Shown here in pieces: positions 55,485 through 64,000 of a stretch of DNA of 64,000 nt (its first letter is position 1; each line of letters begins with the position of its first letter). Position numbers and translations under genes: made by a program. The stretch is taken from assembly GCF_002211105.1 (NCBI RefSeq), contig NZ_JPUA01000034.1, positions 710,117 to 774,116 of the forward strand, read 5' to 3'. The notes under the pieces are model-generated. The model saw nothing but the letters and a program-made list of their open reading frames with translations, did not search any database and had not been told where the DNA came from. This DNA comes from Halomonas campaniensis (GTDB taxonomy: Bacteria; Pseudomonadota; Gammaproteobacteria; Pseudomonadales; Halomonadaceae).

Positions 55485-56612
55485 ATGATCGATGCCACTA
55501 TGACGAAGCGAATGGAAGAGGCGACGCGACTTACCCGCGCGGGAAAACTGCACGAGGCCATGGCTCTCCTTCAGGGCGGTATGCCCGAGGCAAAGCGTGA
55601 AGAAGCGGCGGATAACGCTGACCGAGATGGCAATATCTTCGATGGCATCTGGACGGTTATCGATAAAGAGAGCACGGTTAAGAAGCCAGCATCAGAGACA
55701 CCATCGTCTGCCTCCGATCACGCTAGTCAAATGAGTATGGGGGGCTTTTCGACGGGTAGCTTTAGCAACCAAGTGGGCAGCCGCGATTACAAACTATATA
55801 TCCCCAGCGGCTATCACGGTCAGGCGATGCCGTTGGTGGTTATGCTGCATGGCTGCACGCAGAGTCCTGACGACTTCGCTGCCGGCACCGAGATGAACCG
55901 GCTGGCCGAAAAGCAGCTTTTCTGTGTGCTCTACCCCTCTCAGCCGATGACCGCCAACAGCTCCAAGTGCTGGAACTGGTTCAAGGCCGAAGACCAGCAG
56001 CGGGAGGGTGGTGAGCCGGCAATTTTGGCGGGCATGACTCGTCAGATTATCGACACCTATGCACTCGATGCCACCCGTGTCTATGTGGCAGGGCTCTCGG
56101 CCGGCGCTGCCATGGCGACCACCCTGGCGATGACCTACCCGGATCTTTTTGCGGCGGTAGGCGTGCACTCTGGCCTGCCCCACGGCGTAGCCAAGAGCCT
56201 TCCCGATGCTCTAGGGGCAATGCAGGGCGGCACGGGTCCCTTGGGTGGCGGAAATAAAGCCAAACAAGCCGGATGGGCGTCGGACGTTCCAGCGATTATC
56301 TTTCATGGCGACCGTGATACCACCGTGCACCCCAGTAACGCGGATCGCGTGGCCGCCCAGTACAGCACATCAAACCAAGCGGGGGCGAGGGTAGAGCAGG
56401 GAAAGGTGCCCAATGGGCGTAGCTACACTATTACCACGCATCAGGATGCGGAAGGCAAATCATGCCTAGAGCAGTGGCGCATCCACGGCGCGGGCCACGC
56501 CTGGGCGGGAGGCAGTGTTAAAGGCAGTTACACCGACCCTACTGGCCCAAATGCCACTGAGGAGATGCTGCGTTTTTTCTTACAGCACCAGCAGGCCACT
56601 AAACAGGTCTAA
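55485..56612 (+). CDS. PHB-depolymerase-family esterase
   Basis: A 375-residue alpha/beta hydrolase of the LpqC/poly(3-hydroxybutyrate) depolymerase family. An N-terminal helical segment (KRMEEATRLTRAGKLHEAMALL) precedes a Ser-rich linker. The oxyanion motif is MLHGCTQ, the nucleophile Ser is in GLSAGAAM, the acid is in HGDRDTTV and the His is in GAGHAWAGG. No signal peptide is seen, so an intracellular role is likely. AGGATATTGAAA precedes the ATG at 55485. It may act on stored polyhydroxyalkanoate or another ester. Confidence 0.85.
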   Translation: MIDATMTKRMEEATRLTRAGKLHEAMALLQGGMPEAKREEAADNADRDGNIFDGIWTVIDKESTVKKPASETPSSASDHASQMSMGGFSTGSFSNQVGSRDYKLYIPSGYHGQAMPLVVMLHGCTQSPDDFAAGTEMNRLAEKQLFCVLYPSQPMTANSSKCWNWFKAEDQQREGGEPAILAGMTRQIIDTYALDATRVYVAGLSAGAAMATTLAMTYPDLFAAVGVHSGLPHGVAKSLPDALGAMQGGTGPLGGGNKAKQAGWASDVPAIIFHGDRDTTVHPSNADRVAAQYSTSNQAGARVEQGKVPNGRSYTITTHQDAEGKSCLEQWRIHGAGHAWAGGSVKGSYTDPTGPNATEEMLRFFLQHQQATKQV

Positions 56613-56654
56613 ACGCTAAAGTTTCATCATTTCACTACAAGGAAAAACGTTGTG

Positions 56655-57941
56655 ATGAATGATTCTAATATGACTATTGCTACCTTTCAGGCCGCTTTGA
56701 AAGAGGGCCGCGCAGAGCCCTATGACTGGTGGCATGCTTGCGCGGCCCAAATACAAAAACGCGAGCCCGAGGTGCAAGCCTGGGAGGCGCTGGCACCACG
56801 CTTGCCTGCGTTACTTTCGGATGTAGATGTCGCCAGTAAGCCACTGTATGGCGTGCCGGTAGGTATTAAAGACATAATTGATACGACGTCTATGCCCATT
56901 ACCTGGGGGACTCGTGGTTATCTTCGCTCTTCTGGTTCACAACTTAATGCCGCCTTGGTCACGCTGTTAGAACAGCAAGGGGCGCTGATCATGGGTAAAA
57001 CAGTATCGACTGAGTTTGCCTATTTCACACCGGGTAAGACCCGCAACCCCCATGATCCAACCCGCACACCGGGTGGTTCATCAAGCGGCTCGGCGGCGGC
57101 TGTCGCAACCGGTATGGTACCGCTGGCATTTGGCACTCAAACGGCCGGCAGCATAATTAGGCCAGCGAGTTACTGCGGCGTATTTGGCTTCAAGCCCACG
57201 TTTGGCACGCTTAGCTGTGACGGCGTGAAACCGCTTGCAGCCTCGCTAGATACGTTAGGCTGGTTTACCCGGCATATCGACGATATCTGCATGACGTTCT
57301 CGGCTCTGACTCAGGCGCCAACCATCCGAGCGTTAGATAACCTCAAAGGTGTCCGCGTCGGCATCCACAGCCTGCCCGTTGATGAGCCACTGACGCCTGA
57401 TGTTGAGCAGGCCCTGGCCAATGCCCAGGCACTTTTTGAGCAGGCGGGTGCCGAGGTAGTGCCACTGAATTTAGATGCTCGCTACGAAGCACTTGTTGAG
57501 CATCAAAAAGTGGTGATGTCCTATGAAGCTGCTCAATCACTAGCGAGTGAATATAAGAATTACGCCGCTAAGATGGGCGTTAAATTGGTTGAGTTAATCC
57601 AGCAGGGGCGCAACACTAGCTTTCATCGCTATCTCGAAGCCAAGCGTGCCACCAGCGAAATGCAGCAGGCGCTTGCTCAGGTATTTAGCGAGCAGGTAGA
57701 TATCATCCTCGCCGCTAGCGCTCAAGGCGAAGCGCCGAAAGGCCTCGATGCAACTGGCGACCCGATTTACTGTCGGGCTTGGACACTGTTGGGAGTACCA
57801 TGCCTCAATTTACCATTGAGCCAAAGTAGTGCCGGCATGCCGGTCGGTGTCCAGATAATCGCCGACCGCTGGCAGGATGTGAAGCTTTTACAGATCGCCC
57901 GCATGTTGATGAAGATGAGCTCATCCTCACCCGCACAATAG
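56655..57941 (+). CDS. Amidase-signature-family amidase
   Basis: A 428-residue hydrolase with the Ser-cisSer-Lys triad: Lys in GIKDIIDT, Ser in TPGGSSSGSAAAVATG and Ser in QTAGSIIRPASYCG. Related enzymes include GatA and AtzF-like allophanate hydrolases, but the glutaminase partners are absent and the substrate is not deducible. It follows the esterase gene by 40 bases with AAGGAAAAACG upstream; ATG 56655 or the GTG three bases earlier could start it. Ends with a hairpin terminator. Confidence 0.85.
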   Translation: MNDSNMTIATFQAALKEGRAEPYDWWHACAAQIQKREPEVQAWEALAPRLPALLSDVDVASKPLYGVPVGIKDIIDTTSMPITWGTRGYLRSSGSQLNAALVTLLEQQGALIMGKTVSTEFAYFTPGKTRNPHDPTRTPGGSSSGSAAAVATGMVPLAFGTQTAGSIIRPASYCGVFGFKPTFGTLSCDGVKPLAASLDTLGWFTRHIDDICMTFSALTQAPTIRALDNLKGVRVGIHSLPVDEPLTPDVEQALANAQALFEQAGAEVVPLNLDARYEALVEHQKVVMSYEAAQSLASEYKNYAAKMGVKLVELIQQGRNTSFHRYLEAKRATSEMQQALAQVFSEQVDIILAASAQGEAPKGLDATGDPIYCRAWTLLGVPCLNLPLSQSSAGMPVGVQIIADRWQDVKLLQIARMLMKMSSSSPAQ

Positions 57942-57946
57942 AGACA

Positions 57947-57972
57947 ACAACGGCGCCCTAGGGCGCCGTTGT
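57947..57972. terminator. Hairpin between amidase and rnb
   Basis: ACAACGGCGCCC-TA-GGGCGCCGTTGT is a perfect 12-bp stem between convergent stop codons. T runs are short, so termination may rely on the stem alone. Confidence 0.65.
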
Positions 57973-57999
57973 CGGTTACTGCAAGTAAACAAATACGGT

Positions 58000-59940
58000 T
58001 TATGCAGTGGGTTTAGCTACCAGCGAACGGGTCTCTTCGCGGGCTTCGGTCAAGATGACGCGAAGCGGATCGCCAAGCTTATAACGCTCTTCGCCTTCGA
58101 TCTGGATACGGCCCTCTTTATCGTCAATCACCACTTTACTGCGGTCACTGTGCATTAAGGGCGCTGGCACAAACGCCGTCGCGCCATTCTCCAGCAGACG
58201 AACGCGCATACCGCCACGGTTGATGGCCATGATTTCGGCCTCAAAGGTGTCCTGGTTCTGCGCGGAGGGCGTCAGGTAACGCACGTAGAGCCAATCCTTC
58301 ACATCGCGTTCGGCCATACGGTTCAGGCGGCGACGCTCCGTCAGCTGCTCGGTGAGCTGCTGGGTCGCCTCGGCGGGCGCCTGCTCGCCTTTAAGCACGC
58401 GCTTGATCAGGCGGTGGTTGACCATATCGCCATACTTACGAATCGGCGACGTCCAGGTGGCGTAGGCAGCCAAGCCTAAACCAAAGTGCGGGCCGGGCTG
58501 AGCGGACATCATGGTAAAGCCCTGGAAACGGCGCAGACGCGCATCCAGCCAGGCGTCGTCGCGGCTTTCCAGCGCACGCTTCAGCTCAGTGTAACGGGCA
58601 AGCTCGGTGAGCGCTTCACGCTCGACGATGATCTCTTGCCCGGCCAGAAACTCCTGGGCGGCTTCGGCTTTTTCCGGCTCAAAGGCGCGGTGCACGTTGA
58701 AGATACCGTGGCCGATATGCTGGGCCAGGAAATCCGCGCAGCAGGCGTTGGCCACAATCATCGACTCTTCGATCATGCGGTTGGCAATGCGGCGCTCTTC
58801 GGTGCGCACCGCCAGTACATTACCGGCGGCGTCGAGATCAAACACGTAGTCCGGGCGGTCTTTAAACACCAGCGCGTGTTCATTGCGCCAAGCGGTGCGC
58901 GCCTCGGTCAAATCACGCAGCGCGGTGAGCTGCTCGTCGATCTCATCCGCAGGTGCCCAGTCGCCTTGACCTTCGATCCAGTCGGAGACGTTGTCGTAAA
59001 CGAGCTTGGCGTGAGATTTAACGTTCGCCGCAAAAAAGCGGTAATCGCCCAGGCTGCCGTCAGCATTAATATCCAGCGTACAGGCCAGCGCGGGGCGCTC
59101 CTTGCCTTCCCACAACGAGCAGAGATCATCCGCTAGCTGCTCTGGCAGCATAGTGACGTTTTGGCCAGGCAGGTAAACGGTAAAGGCGCGAGTGCGGGCT
59201 TCCAAGTCAGCCGCATGGCCCTCTTCCACATAAGCGGTGGGGTCGGCAATCGCCACGCTCAACCGCCAGCCGCCTTCCGCACGAGCAGCGACATGCAGCG
59301 CATCATCCATATCGCGGGTCTTCTCACCATCAATGGTGAAGAAGGGCGTGGACGTTAAGTCTTCGCGAGTCAAGCCTTCATCAATTAACGGCCAGTCGGT
59401 GCCTGCATCGGGGCACTCTTGCTCCAGCGCATGGCGAGCCAGCGTAACGCGCCACGGCACTGCCGGGTCATCGCTTTTCGCAACCAATTCATCAATCTGG
59501 GCAAAGAAAGCGCGGTCGTCGGCTTTTAGCGGATGGCGTACCAAGCGAGCGACGACCCAGTCGCCGTCAGCAATGGTGTCTTCATCAAGGCTGTTCTTAA
59601 TCCGTGCCTTGATAACGTTTTTAATCGACGGATGATCAGGGACGACGGCTAGGCGGCCTTCACGCTTCTGCACGCGGGAAACAAACCGATCCAGCCCAGC
59701 TTCAATCAGCTTTTCCGGCTCAATGGACTTTTTGTCACCGTTCTCGTGAATCACGCCTTCCACGCGATCACCGTGAATCACCTGCTTCATCGCGGGCGGT
59801 GGCACGAAATAGGATTCACCGTCGTCGGTTTCGAGAAACCCGAAACCTTTGTCGGTGGCTTTGATCACCCCTTCAGCACGGGGGGTGGTTTGACGAATCT
59901 GTTGCTTGAGCTGGGCAAGCATGGCGTTGTTCTGAAGCAT
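58000..59940 (-). CDS. rnb: Exoribonuclease II
   Basis: A 646-residue 3'-5' exoribonuclease, almost the length of the 644-residue E. coli enzyme. Cold-shock-like domains cover about 20-170 (GFGFLETDDGESYFVPP), the RNB catalytic domain begins near residue 205 with the metal-binding aspartates in DGEKTRDMDDALHV, and the S1 domain is at the C-terminus (YKLGDPLRVIL). It degrades single-stranded RNA in the cytoplasm. Start at 59940 (MLQNNAMLAQLKQQIRQ). Confidence 0.93.
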   Translation of the reverse strand: MLQNNAMLAQLKQQIRQTTPRAEGVIKATDKGFGFLETDDGESYFVPPPAMKQVIHGDRVEGVIHENGDKKSIEPEKLIEAGLDRFVSRVQKREGRLAVVPDHPSIKNVIKARIKNSLDEDTIADGDWVVARLVRHPLKADDRAFFAQIDELVAKSDDPAVPWRVTLARHALEQECPDAGTDWPLIDEGLTREDLTSTPFFTIDGEKTRDMDDALHVAARAEGGWRLSVAIADPTAYVEEGHAADLEARTRAFTVYLPGQNVTMLPEQLADDLCSLWEGKERPALACTLDINADGSLGDYRFFAANVKSHAKLVYDNVSDWIEGQGDWAPADEIDEQLTALRDLTEARTAWRNEHALVFKDRPDYVFDLDAAGNVLAVRTEERRIANRMIEESMIVANACCADFLAQHIGHGIFNVHRAFEPEKAEAAQEFLAGQEIIVEREALTELARYTELKRALESRDDAWLDARLRRFQGFTMMSAQPGPHFGLGLAAYATWTSPIRKYGDMVNHRLIKRVLKGEQAPAEATQQLTEQLTERRRLNRMAERDVKDWLYVRYLTPSAQNQDTFEAEIMAINRGGMRVRLLENGATAFVPAPLMHSDRSKVVIDDKEGRIQIEGEERYKLGDPLRVILTEAREETRSLVAKPTA

Positions 59941-60121
59941 GAGCTCAATCAGTTGGCGAGAGTTAGGGTGCCACTATACGGATTCCCGCAGGCTGCGCCA
60001 ATTGTCGCTATGTGAAGTTCTTTTTGTTCTCGATTTATCAATAACCTACATCTTCCCTGTTAGCTGGGTAATTACCCTGTAGGCAGAGTGGAGTGGGGCT
60101 ATTCGGTTGTGGTAGTTGATA

Positions 60122-60174
60122 ATTGGCACTTGATTGGTATTGAATTATGCCTATATTGGTATTCAATTGGTATT
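60122..60174. promoter_or_regulatory. Phased 9-bp repeat array upstream of the nag operon
   Basis: ATTGGTATT occurs exactly at 60133, 60155 and 60166, and degenerate forms fill the same register at 60122 (ATTGGCACT) and 60144 (ATTATGCCT). All five are 11 bases apart, one helical turn. The array ends 21 bases before the GntR-type regulator start and is its likely operator. Confidence 0.6.
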
Positions 60175-60195
60175 GTTTGTCGTACGGAGATATCC

Positions 60196-60930
60196 ATGGA
60201 TCCACGCTTTAGCCACCTGCGCCTTGACCCGCAGGGCGCGACACCGCTCTACCAGCAGTTAGCCCGTCAGTTGGAGAATGCCATCGAGACGGGGGCCTGG
60301 GAGAGCGGCGAGGCGCTACCTTCAGAGCGGAGCTTGGCCGATACCCTCAATGTCTCGCGTATTACCGCGCGTAAGGCGTTGGATTGTCTGGCTGAGTTGG
60401 GGCTCATTCGTCGTAGCCGTGGTTCTGGCACTTTCATCACGCCGCGTCTTAATCAGTCGTTAACCCGATTGGTGAGTTTCACCGAGCTACTGACTCAGCG
60501 TGGTTTTACGCCCAGCTCTCAATGGTTAGAGCGCAGGCTGGCAACCCCCAATGCGGAAGAGAGTATGCGTCTTGGTTTGGGTGCCGATGCCCAGGTGGCG
60601 CGCCTTAAGCGTTTACGCTTGGCCGATGAAGTGGTGATGGCGGTAGAGGATAGCTGCCTACCTGTCTCAGTACTGCCGGATCCCCAAGCAGTAGAAACGT
60701 CTCTCTATGCGGTGCTGGAAGCCAGCGGTAAGTCAATGGCTCGAGCCCTGCAGCATGTTACGGCCATCAATGCTGACGCAGAGCTAGCGGCACTCGCCGA
60801 GGTAGCCGAGGGGCAGGCGCTGCTTAAGATCACTCGACTAGGGTATCTGGCCGATGGCACGCCAGCGGAGCTTACGGTGACTTACTGCCGCACTGATTAC
60901 TACGACTTTATGGTCGAACTGACTCGCTAG
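60196..60930 (+). CDS. nagR: GntR/HutC-family regulator of N-acetylglucosamine use
   Basis: A 244-residue regulator. The winged helix-turn-helix is at residues 15-80 (TPLYQQLARQLENAI, then LPSERSLADTLNVSRITARKAL), followed by a UTRA ligand domain (about 95-240). Related regulators sense GlcNAc-6-phosphate or glucosamine-6-phosphate. The ATG at 60196 follows CGGAGATATCC; the frame is open further upstream but lies in the repeat array. It is directly upstream of nagA (8 bases), and the set matches the GntR-nagA-SIS-nagF order of Pseudomonas. Symbol by context. Confidence 0.85.
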   Translation: MDPRFSHLRLDPQGATPLYQQLARQLENAIETGAWESGEALPSERSLADTLNVSRITARKALDCLAELGLIRRSRGSGTFITPRLNQSLTRLVSFTELLTQRGFTPSSQWLERRLATPNAEESMRLGLGADAQVARLKRLRLADEVVMAVEDSCLPVSVLPDPQAVETSLYAVLEASGKSMARALQHVTAINADAELAALAEVAEGQALLKITRLGYLADGTPAELTVTYCRTDYYDFMVELTR

Positions 60931-60938
60931 GAAACGTT

Positions 60939-62042
60939 ATGCAATTTGGCAATATCCTGACCGCCGAGGGCTGGCGCTTGGGGGAGATTCACTGGGAAGG
61001 GGGGCGTATCAAGCGTATCAGCGGTGAGCAGATAGACCCTGATGCCAACGCTCATCCTCGCATACTCCCCGGCTTTATCGATTTACATGTGCATGGCGGC
61101 GGTGGCGCTGATGTTATGGAGGGGGGCGAGGCGCTGGCTACCTTGGCCCGCACCCATGTGCGCTTCGGAACCACCCGGTTGCTGGCCACTACCATGACTG
61201 CGCCAGACGACCACATCAGAAAGGCGCTGCGGGATATCGCGGCTTATATGCAGGCACCCGCGCCCCTGGCAGCCAAAGTGCTGGGCGTGCATTTAGAGGG
61301 GCCTTATATCAACCCTGGTAAGTTAGGCGCCCAGCCAGCCTATGCCCGGACGGGGTTGATCGAGGAGCTAGACGAACTGTGCAGCCTGGTGCCGATTCGC
61401 CTGATTACCCTTGCCCCAGAACTCTCCGGCCATATGGCTCTGATTCGCCACCTCAGCGAGCGCGGTGTTCGAGTGCAGCTAGGGCATACCCTGGGAAGCT
61501 ATGAAGAAGGAGTCGAGGCGCTGGCTCATGGTGCCTGCGGGTTCACCCATCTATTCAATGCCATGACCGGCCTACACCACCGTAAGCCCGGCATGGTGGG
61601 GGCGGCGCTGGCCCATGCCGAGTACGCCGAGCTGATCCCCGACCTGCTGCATGTCCACCCTGGTGCCATCCTGACTGCCTTGCGCTGCATCCCCAATCTC
61701 TATGCGGTGACTGATTCCACCGCTGCCGCAGGCATGCCTGACGGCGATTACCGCCTGGGTGAGCAGACCGTCACCAAATGCTTAGGTGGGGTACGTTTGG
61801 CCGATGGCACCTTGGCCGGTAGCACGCTGACCATGGATCAAGCGCTGCGTAACTTCGTAAGCCTCGGACTTTCGCTGGCTGAGGCTTCTGACCGTCTATC
61901 CCGCATTCCCGCTGATTTTCTGGGGCTTGGCGATATTGGTCGTCTTGAGGAAGGCGCTGCGGCTGACTTCGTTGTTCTTGACCCTCAACTCCAACTCCAG
62001 GCGGTCTTTGTAGAGGGCCGCTCTATTTTAGGAGGTGCCTGA
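60939..62042 (+). CDS. nagA: N-acetylglucosamine-6-phosphate deacetylase
   Basis: A 367-residue amidohydrolase that removes acetate from GlcNAc-6-phosphate. Metal and substrate motifs: GFIDLHVHGGGGADVMEG near residue 45, LGVHLEGPYIN, QLGHTLGSYEEG, THLFNAMTGLHHRKPG and the catalytic Asp in AVTDSTAAAGMPDG. Stop overlaps the next ATG as TGATG, coupling it to the deaminase gene. Confidence 0.94.
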   Translation: MQFGNILTAEGWRLGEIHWEGGRIKRISGEQIDPDANAHPRILPGFIDLHVHGGGGADVMEGGEALATLARTHVRFGTTRLLATTMTAPDDHIRKALRDIAAYMQAPAPLAAKVLGVHLEGPYINPGKLGAQPAYARTGLIEELDELCSLVPIRLITLAPELSGHMALIRHLSERGVRVQLGHTLGSYEEGVEALAHGACGFTHLFNAMTGLHHRKPGMVGAALAHAEYAELIPDLLHVHPGAILTALRCIPNLYAVTDSTAAAGMPDGDYRLGEQTVTKCLGGVRLADGTLAGSTLTMDQALRNFVSLGLSLAEASDRLSRIPADFLGLGDIGRLEEGAAADFVVLDPQLQLQAVFVEGRSILGGA

Positions 62043-63061
62043 TGTCCCTGATGCTTGATGAAGCCCGCAGCGCCCCGGAAATTATCCGGAGCCAACTGCG
62101 GCGAAATGCACCCATGATGGCTGATTTGGGCGAGCAACTGCGTCAGTCGCCGCCGGTTTCAGCGGTAACCGTGGCTCGCGGGAGCTCCGACCATGCCGCT
62201 AGTTACTTTGCCTACTTGTGCATGAAGCAACGCGGCCTACCGGTGGCTTCGCTGCCGCCTTCATTGACGACACTGGCCAAGACCCCTTGGCGGGCTAGTG
62301 GCCATCTGGCCCTGGCGGTCTCCCAGTCAGGGCAGAGCCCTGATTTGGTTGCCACCCAGCAGGCGTTAGCGACCGGCGGTGCCCGCACATTGGCGCTGCT
62401 CAATACGCTGGGGACACCGCTGGGAGCAGCCAGTGGCACAGAAATACTTCTCCATGCCGGGGAGGAAAAGAGCGTTGCGGCCACTAAAAGTTACCTGGCT
62501 ACCCTCTCTGCCATGGCTCAACTACTGGGTCACTGGAACGAGGATCGCAGCTTATTAACCGCCCTAGAGGGATTGCCAGAGCGCCTGGAAAAAGCCCTTG
62601 AGCAAGATTGGGGGCCGGCGGTTGAAGCATTGCAGGCAGCCGACCGGCTGATGGTCATTGGCCGGGGCGCTGGTTTGGCGGTTGCCCAAGAGGCGGCGCT
62701 GAAATTCAAAGAGACCTGTGCCATTCAGGCTGAGGCCTTTAGCGGGGCTGAAGTTCGCCACGGCCCGATGGCGTTGATAGGCCCTGATTACCCAGTGCTG
62801 ATATTCGCGCCGCCCGGGCCGGAGCAGGCCGGGCTGCTAACGCTGGCCGAATGGCTAGAGAGCGTTGGGGCCAAGGTGTTACTGGCGGCTGATGCGAGCG
62901 TGGCTAAACGCCAACTAACGTTGGTGGACGCGGGCCACGACGACCTGCAGCCGCTGTCCGTTATCCAAAGCTTCTACGTCATGGTGGCAGCCCTAGCGGC
63001 GGCCCGGGGCAGTGACCCGGATCGACCCCGGCACCTTAACAAGGTCACCTGCACACTTTAA
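62042..63061 (+). CDS. SIS-domain glucosamine-6-phosphate deaminase (NagB-II type)
   Basis: A 339-residue protein of two SIS domains, resembling the isomerase half of GlmS without its glutaminase domain. VARGSSDHAASYFAYLC and SQSGQSPDLVATQQAL mark the first domain, and IGRGAGLAVAQEAALKFKETC with AEAFSGAEVRHGPMALI the second. NagB-II enzymes convert glucosamine-6-phosphate to fructose-6-phosphate and ammonia, fitting its place after nagA. The C-terminus RPRHLNKVTCTL is GlmS-like. Confidence 0.85.
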   Translation: MSLMLDEARSAPEIIRSQLRRNAPMMADLGEQLRQSPPVSAVTVARGSSDHAASYFAYLCMKQRGLPVASLPPSLTTLAKTPWRASGHLALAVSQSGQSPDLVATQQALATGGARTLALLNTLGTPLGAASGTEILLHAGEEKSVAATKSYLATLSAMAQLLGHWNEDRSLLTALEGLPERLEKALEQDWGPAVEALQAADRLMVIGRGAGLAVAQEAALKFKETCAIQAEAFSGAEVRHGPMALIGPDYPVLIFAPPGPEQAGLLTLAEWLESVGAKVLLAADASVAKRQLTLVDAGHDDLQPLSVIQSFYVMVAALAAARGSDPDRPRHLNKVTCTL

Positions 63062-63095
63062 TAGCTAATAACAAAGACAAAGCGGGAGTATTCCC

Positions 63096-64000
63096 ATGTC
63101 CGATGCAAGTCAAACCCTAACCCTGCTAGCCCCTGTAGAAGGGTTGGTCATCCCTCTTAACGAGGTGCCCGACCCTGTTTTCGCTGGGTTAGCGCTAGGT
63201 GAGGGCATTGCCCTTGACCCGCTAGGCGAGTGCCTGCATGCCCCCTGCGATGGCGAGATCGTGCAATGTGCCCGCACTCGGCACGCACTGACCCTGCGAA
63301 CCGACGCTGGACTAGAACTGCTGATACATCTGGGACTGGACACTGTTGAGTTGCAGGGCCAGGGCATCGAACTCTTGGTGGCGGTGGGCGACCAAGTCCG
63401 CGCCGGTGAACCGCTGTGCCGCTTTGACGCCGATGTGCTGGCGCTCGGTGCCTCTGCGCTTATCACGCCCATAGTGGTCACTGAGCCCGCTGGCTGGCGC
63501 CTGTTGCCGCCCCGCCATGGCAAGGGGAAGCGAGTTGCTCTTGGTGAGGAGCTGTTGGTGCTTACTCGCTCTGTAGCGGAGCAGGAAGAAGCGACGACGA
63601 CCAAAGGCCCAATGGTTGAGCGTTGCCTAACGCTCGCTCTGGCGGCAGGGTTGCATGCCCGCCCTGCGGCGCGACTAAGAGCCATCGCACGGGAGTACGG
63701 TGTGAATTTGGAAGTGCACCGAGAACCCGCGGCAGAAGGTGCTGGCGCGAATGTCGAAAGCTTGAGTGCGCTAATGAACCTTGGCTTGGTCGCAGGCAGC
63801 GCTTTGCGTCTGAGAGCCCAGGGAACTCGTGGGGAAGCCGCTTTGGACGCTGCTGAAGCATTGCTGACTACCCCCGAAGCCGAGGAGCACGCTGTAGGCA
63901 AGCCCCCAGTGGGGCTTCAAAAACCGCTTGGGATAGGGGAGTTGGCCGGCTTGGTCGCCAGCCATGGCTTGGCGACTGGCCCGCTGGTCGTTTACCGACC
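63096..64000 (+). CDS. nagF: PTS multiphosphoryl transfer protein EIIA-HPr-EI (partial, runs off window)
   Basis: 301 codons are visible and the frame is open to the window end. Residues 1-150 are an EIIA-Glc-type domain with active His78 in LLIHLGLDTVEL. An HPr domain at about 172-260 has active His187 in AAGLHARPAARL. EI begins near residue 278 (SHGLATGPLVV). This order matches NagF, which phosphorylates GlcNAc during uptake through a separate EIIBC partner expected just downstream. GCGGGAGTATTCCC precedes the ATG. Confidence 0.9.
   Translation, partial: MSDASQTLTLLAPVEGLVIPLNEVPDPVFAGLALGEGIALDPLGECLHAPCDGEIVQCARTRHALTLRTDAGLELLIHLGLDTVELQGQGIELLVAVGDQVRAGEPLCRFDADVLALGASALITPIVVTEPAGWRLLPPRHGKGKRVALGEELLVLTRSVAEQEEATTTKGPMVERCLTLALAAGLHARPAARLRAIAREYGVNLEVHREPAAEGAGANVESLSALMNLGLVAGSALRLRAQGTRGEAALDAAEALLTTPEAEEHAVGKPPVGLQKPLGIGELAGLVASHGLATGPLVVYR

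Overview
The window looks like the chromosome of a halophilic gammaproteobacterium, most likely Halomonas or a close relative (Halomonadaceae). This is inferred from gene content, gene order and protein style: acidic secreted proteins, a Pseudomonas-like nag cluster, gltX followed by tRNA-Ala and tRNA-Glu, and a contiguous gltA / sdhCDAB / sucAB-lpd-sucCD block. No transposase, integrase, phage gene or CRISPR array was seen. Nearly everything is ordinary chromosomal metabolism; the less usual signals lie in non-coding DNA and in a few gene pairings.

Layout. 1-4.6 kb: the tail of an OsmC-type gene, an exported PRC-barrel protein, an L,D-transpeptidase, a translationally coupled CoA-type Nudix hydrolase / 2OG-Fe(II) oxygenase pair, a zinc-ribbon Nudix hydrolase and a small NIF3-like protein. 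A 145-bp, almost exactly symmetric palindrome lies at 2146-2290. 4.8-17.4 kb: a sugar-alcohol catabolic operon with a SorC-type regulator, an ABC transporter (binding protein, two permeases, ATPase), a HAD phosphatase, a sorbitol-type SDR, a FrcK-like kinase, mannitol dehydrogenase, xylulokinase and transaldolase, followed by a fructosamine-kinase-like gene. 17.5-21.1 kb: cyanase and a formate/nitrite-type channel, divergent from a PAS/sigma-54 activator. 21.4-31.2 kb: a tolC-mfp-RND efflux operon with an AcrR-like operator, a YqiJ-like membrane protein, an alpha/beta hydrolase, a TetR repressor and a divergent AstE/AspA-like protein.

31.4-38.4 kb: catalase, dusA, a TauE/SafE exporter, a lipoprotein, an XRE regulator, gltX and two tRNAs. 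38.4-52.6 kb: about 620 bp of non-coding DNA with a DnaA-box-like inverted pair, then gltA facing away from sdhCDAB-sucAB-lpd-sucCD. This covers citrate synthase, succinate dehydrogenase, 2-oxoglutarate dehydrogenase with E3, and succinyl-CoA synthetase. The leaders of sdhC, sucA and sucC are rich in hairpins. 52.7-60 kb: a glycosyltransferase / UPF0104 membrane pair, a ribbon-helix-helix regulator with a PHB-depolymerase-type esterase and an amidase, and RNase II. 60-64 kb: the start of an N-acetylglucosamine operon (GntR, nagA, SIS deaminase, PTS EIIA-HPr-EI fusion running off the window), preceded by an array of 9-bp repeats spaced 11 bp apart.

How it fits together: the polyol operon turns mannitol, sorbitol and arabitol into fructose and xylulose, phosphorylates them and feeds the pentose-phosphate pool. 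The nag operon turns GlcNAc into fructose-6-phosphate. Both drain into the TCA enzymes encoded here. No single wholly new system could be demonstrated from sequence alone. The best candidates for follow-up are the phased nag operator, the DnaA-box-bearing spacers around gltA, the structured TCA leaders, the cyanase-channel-sigma-54 locus and the two palindromic elements.
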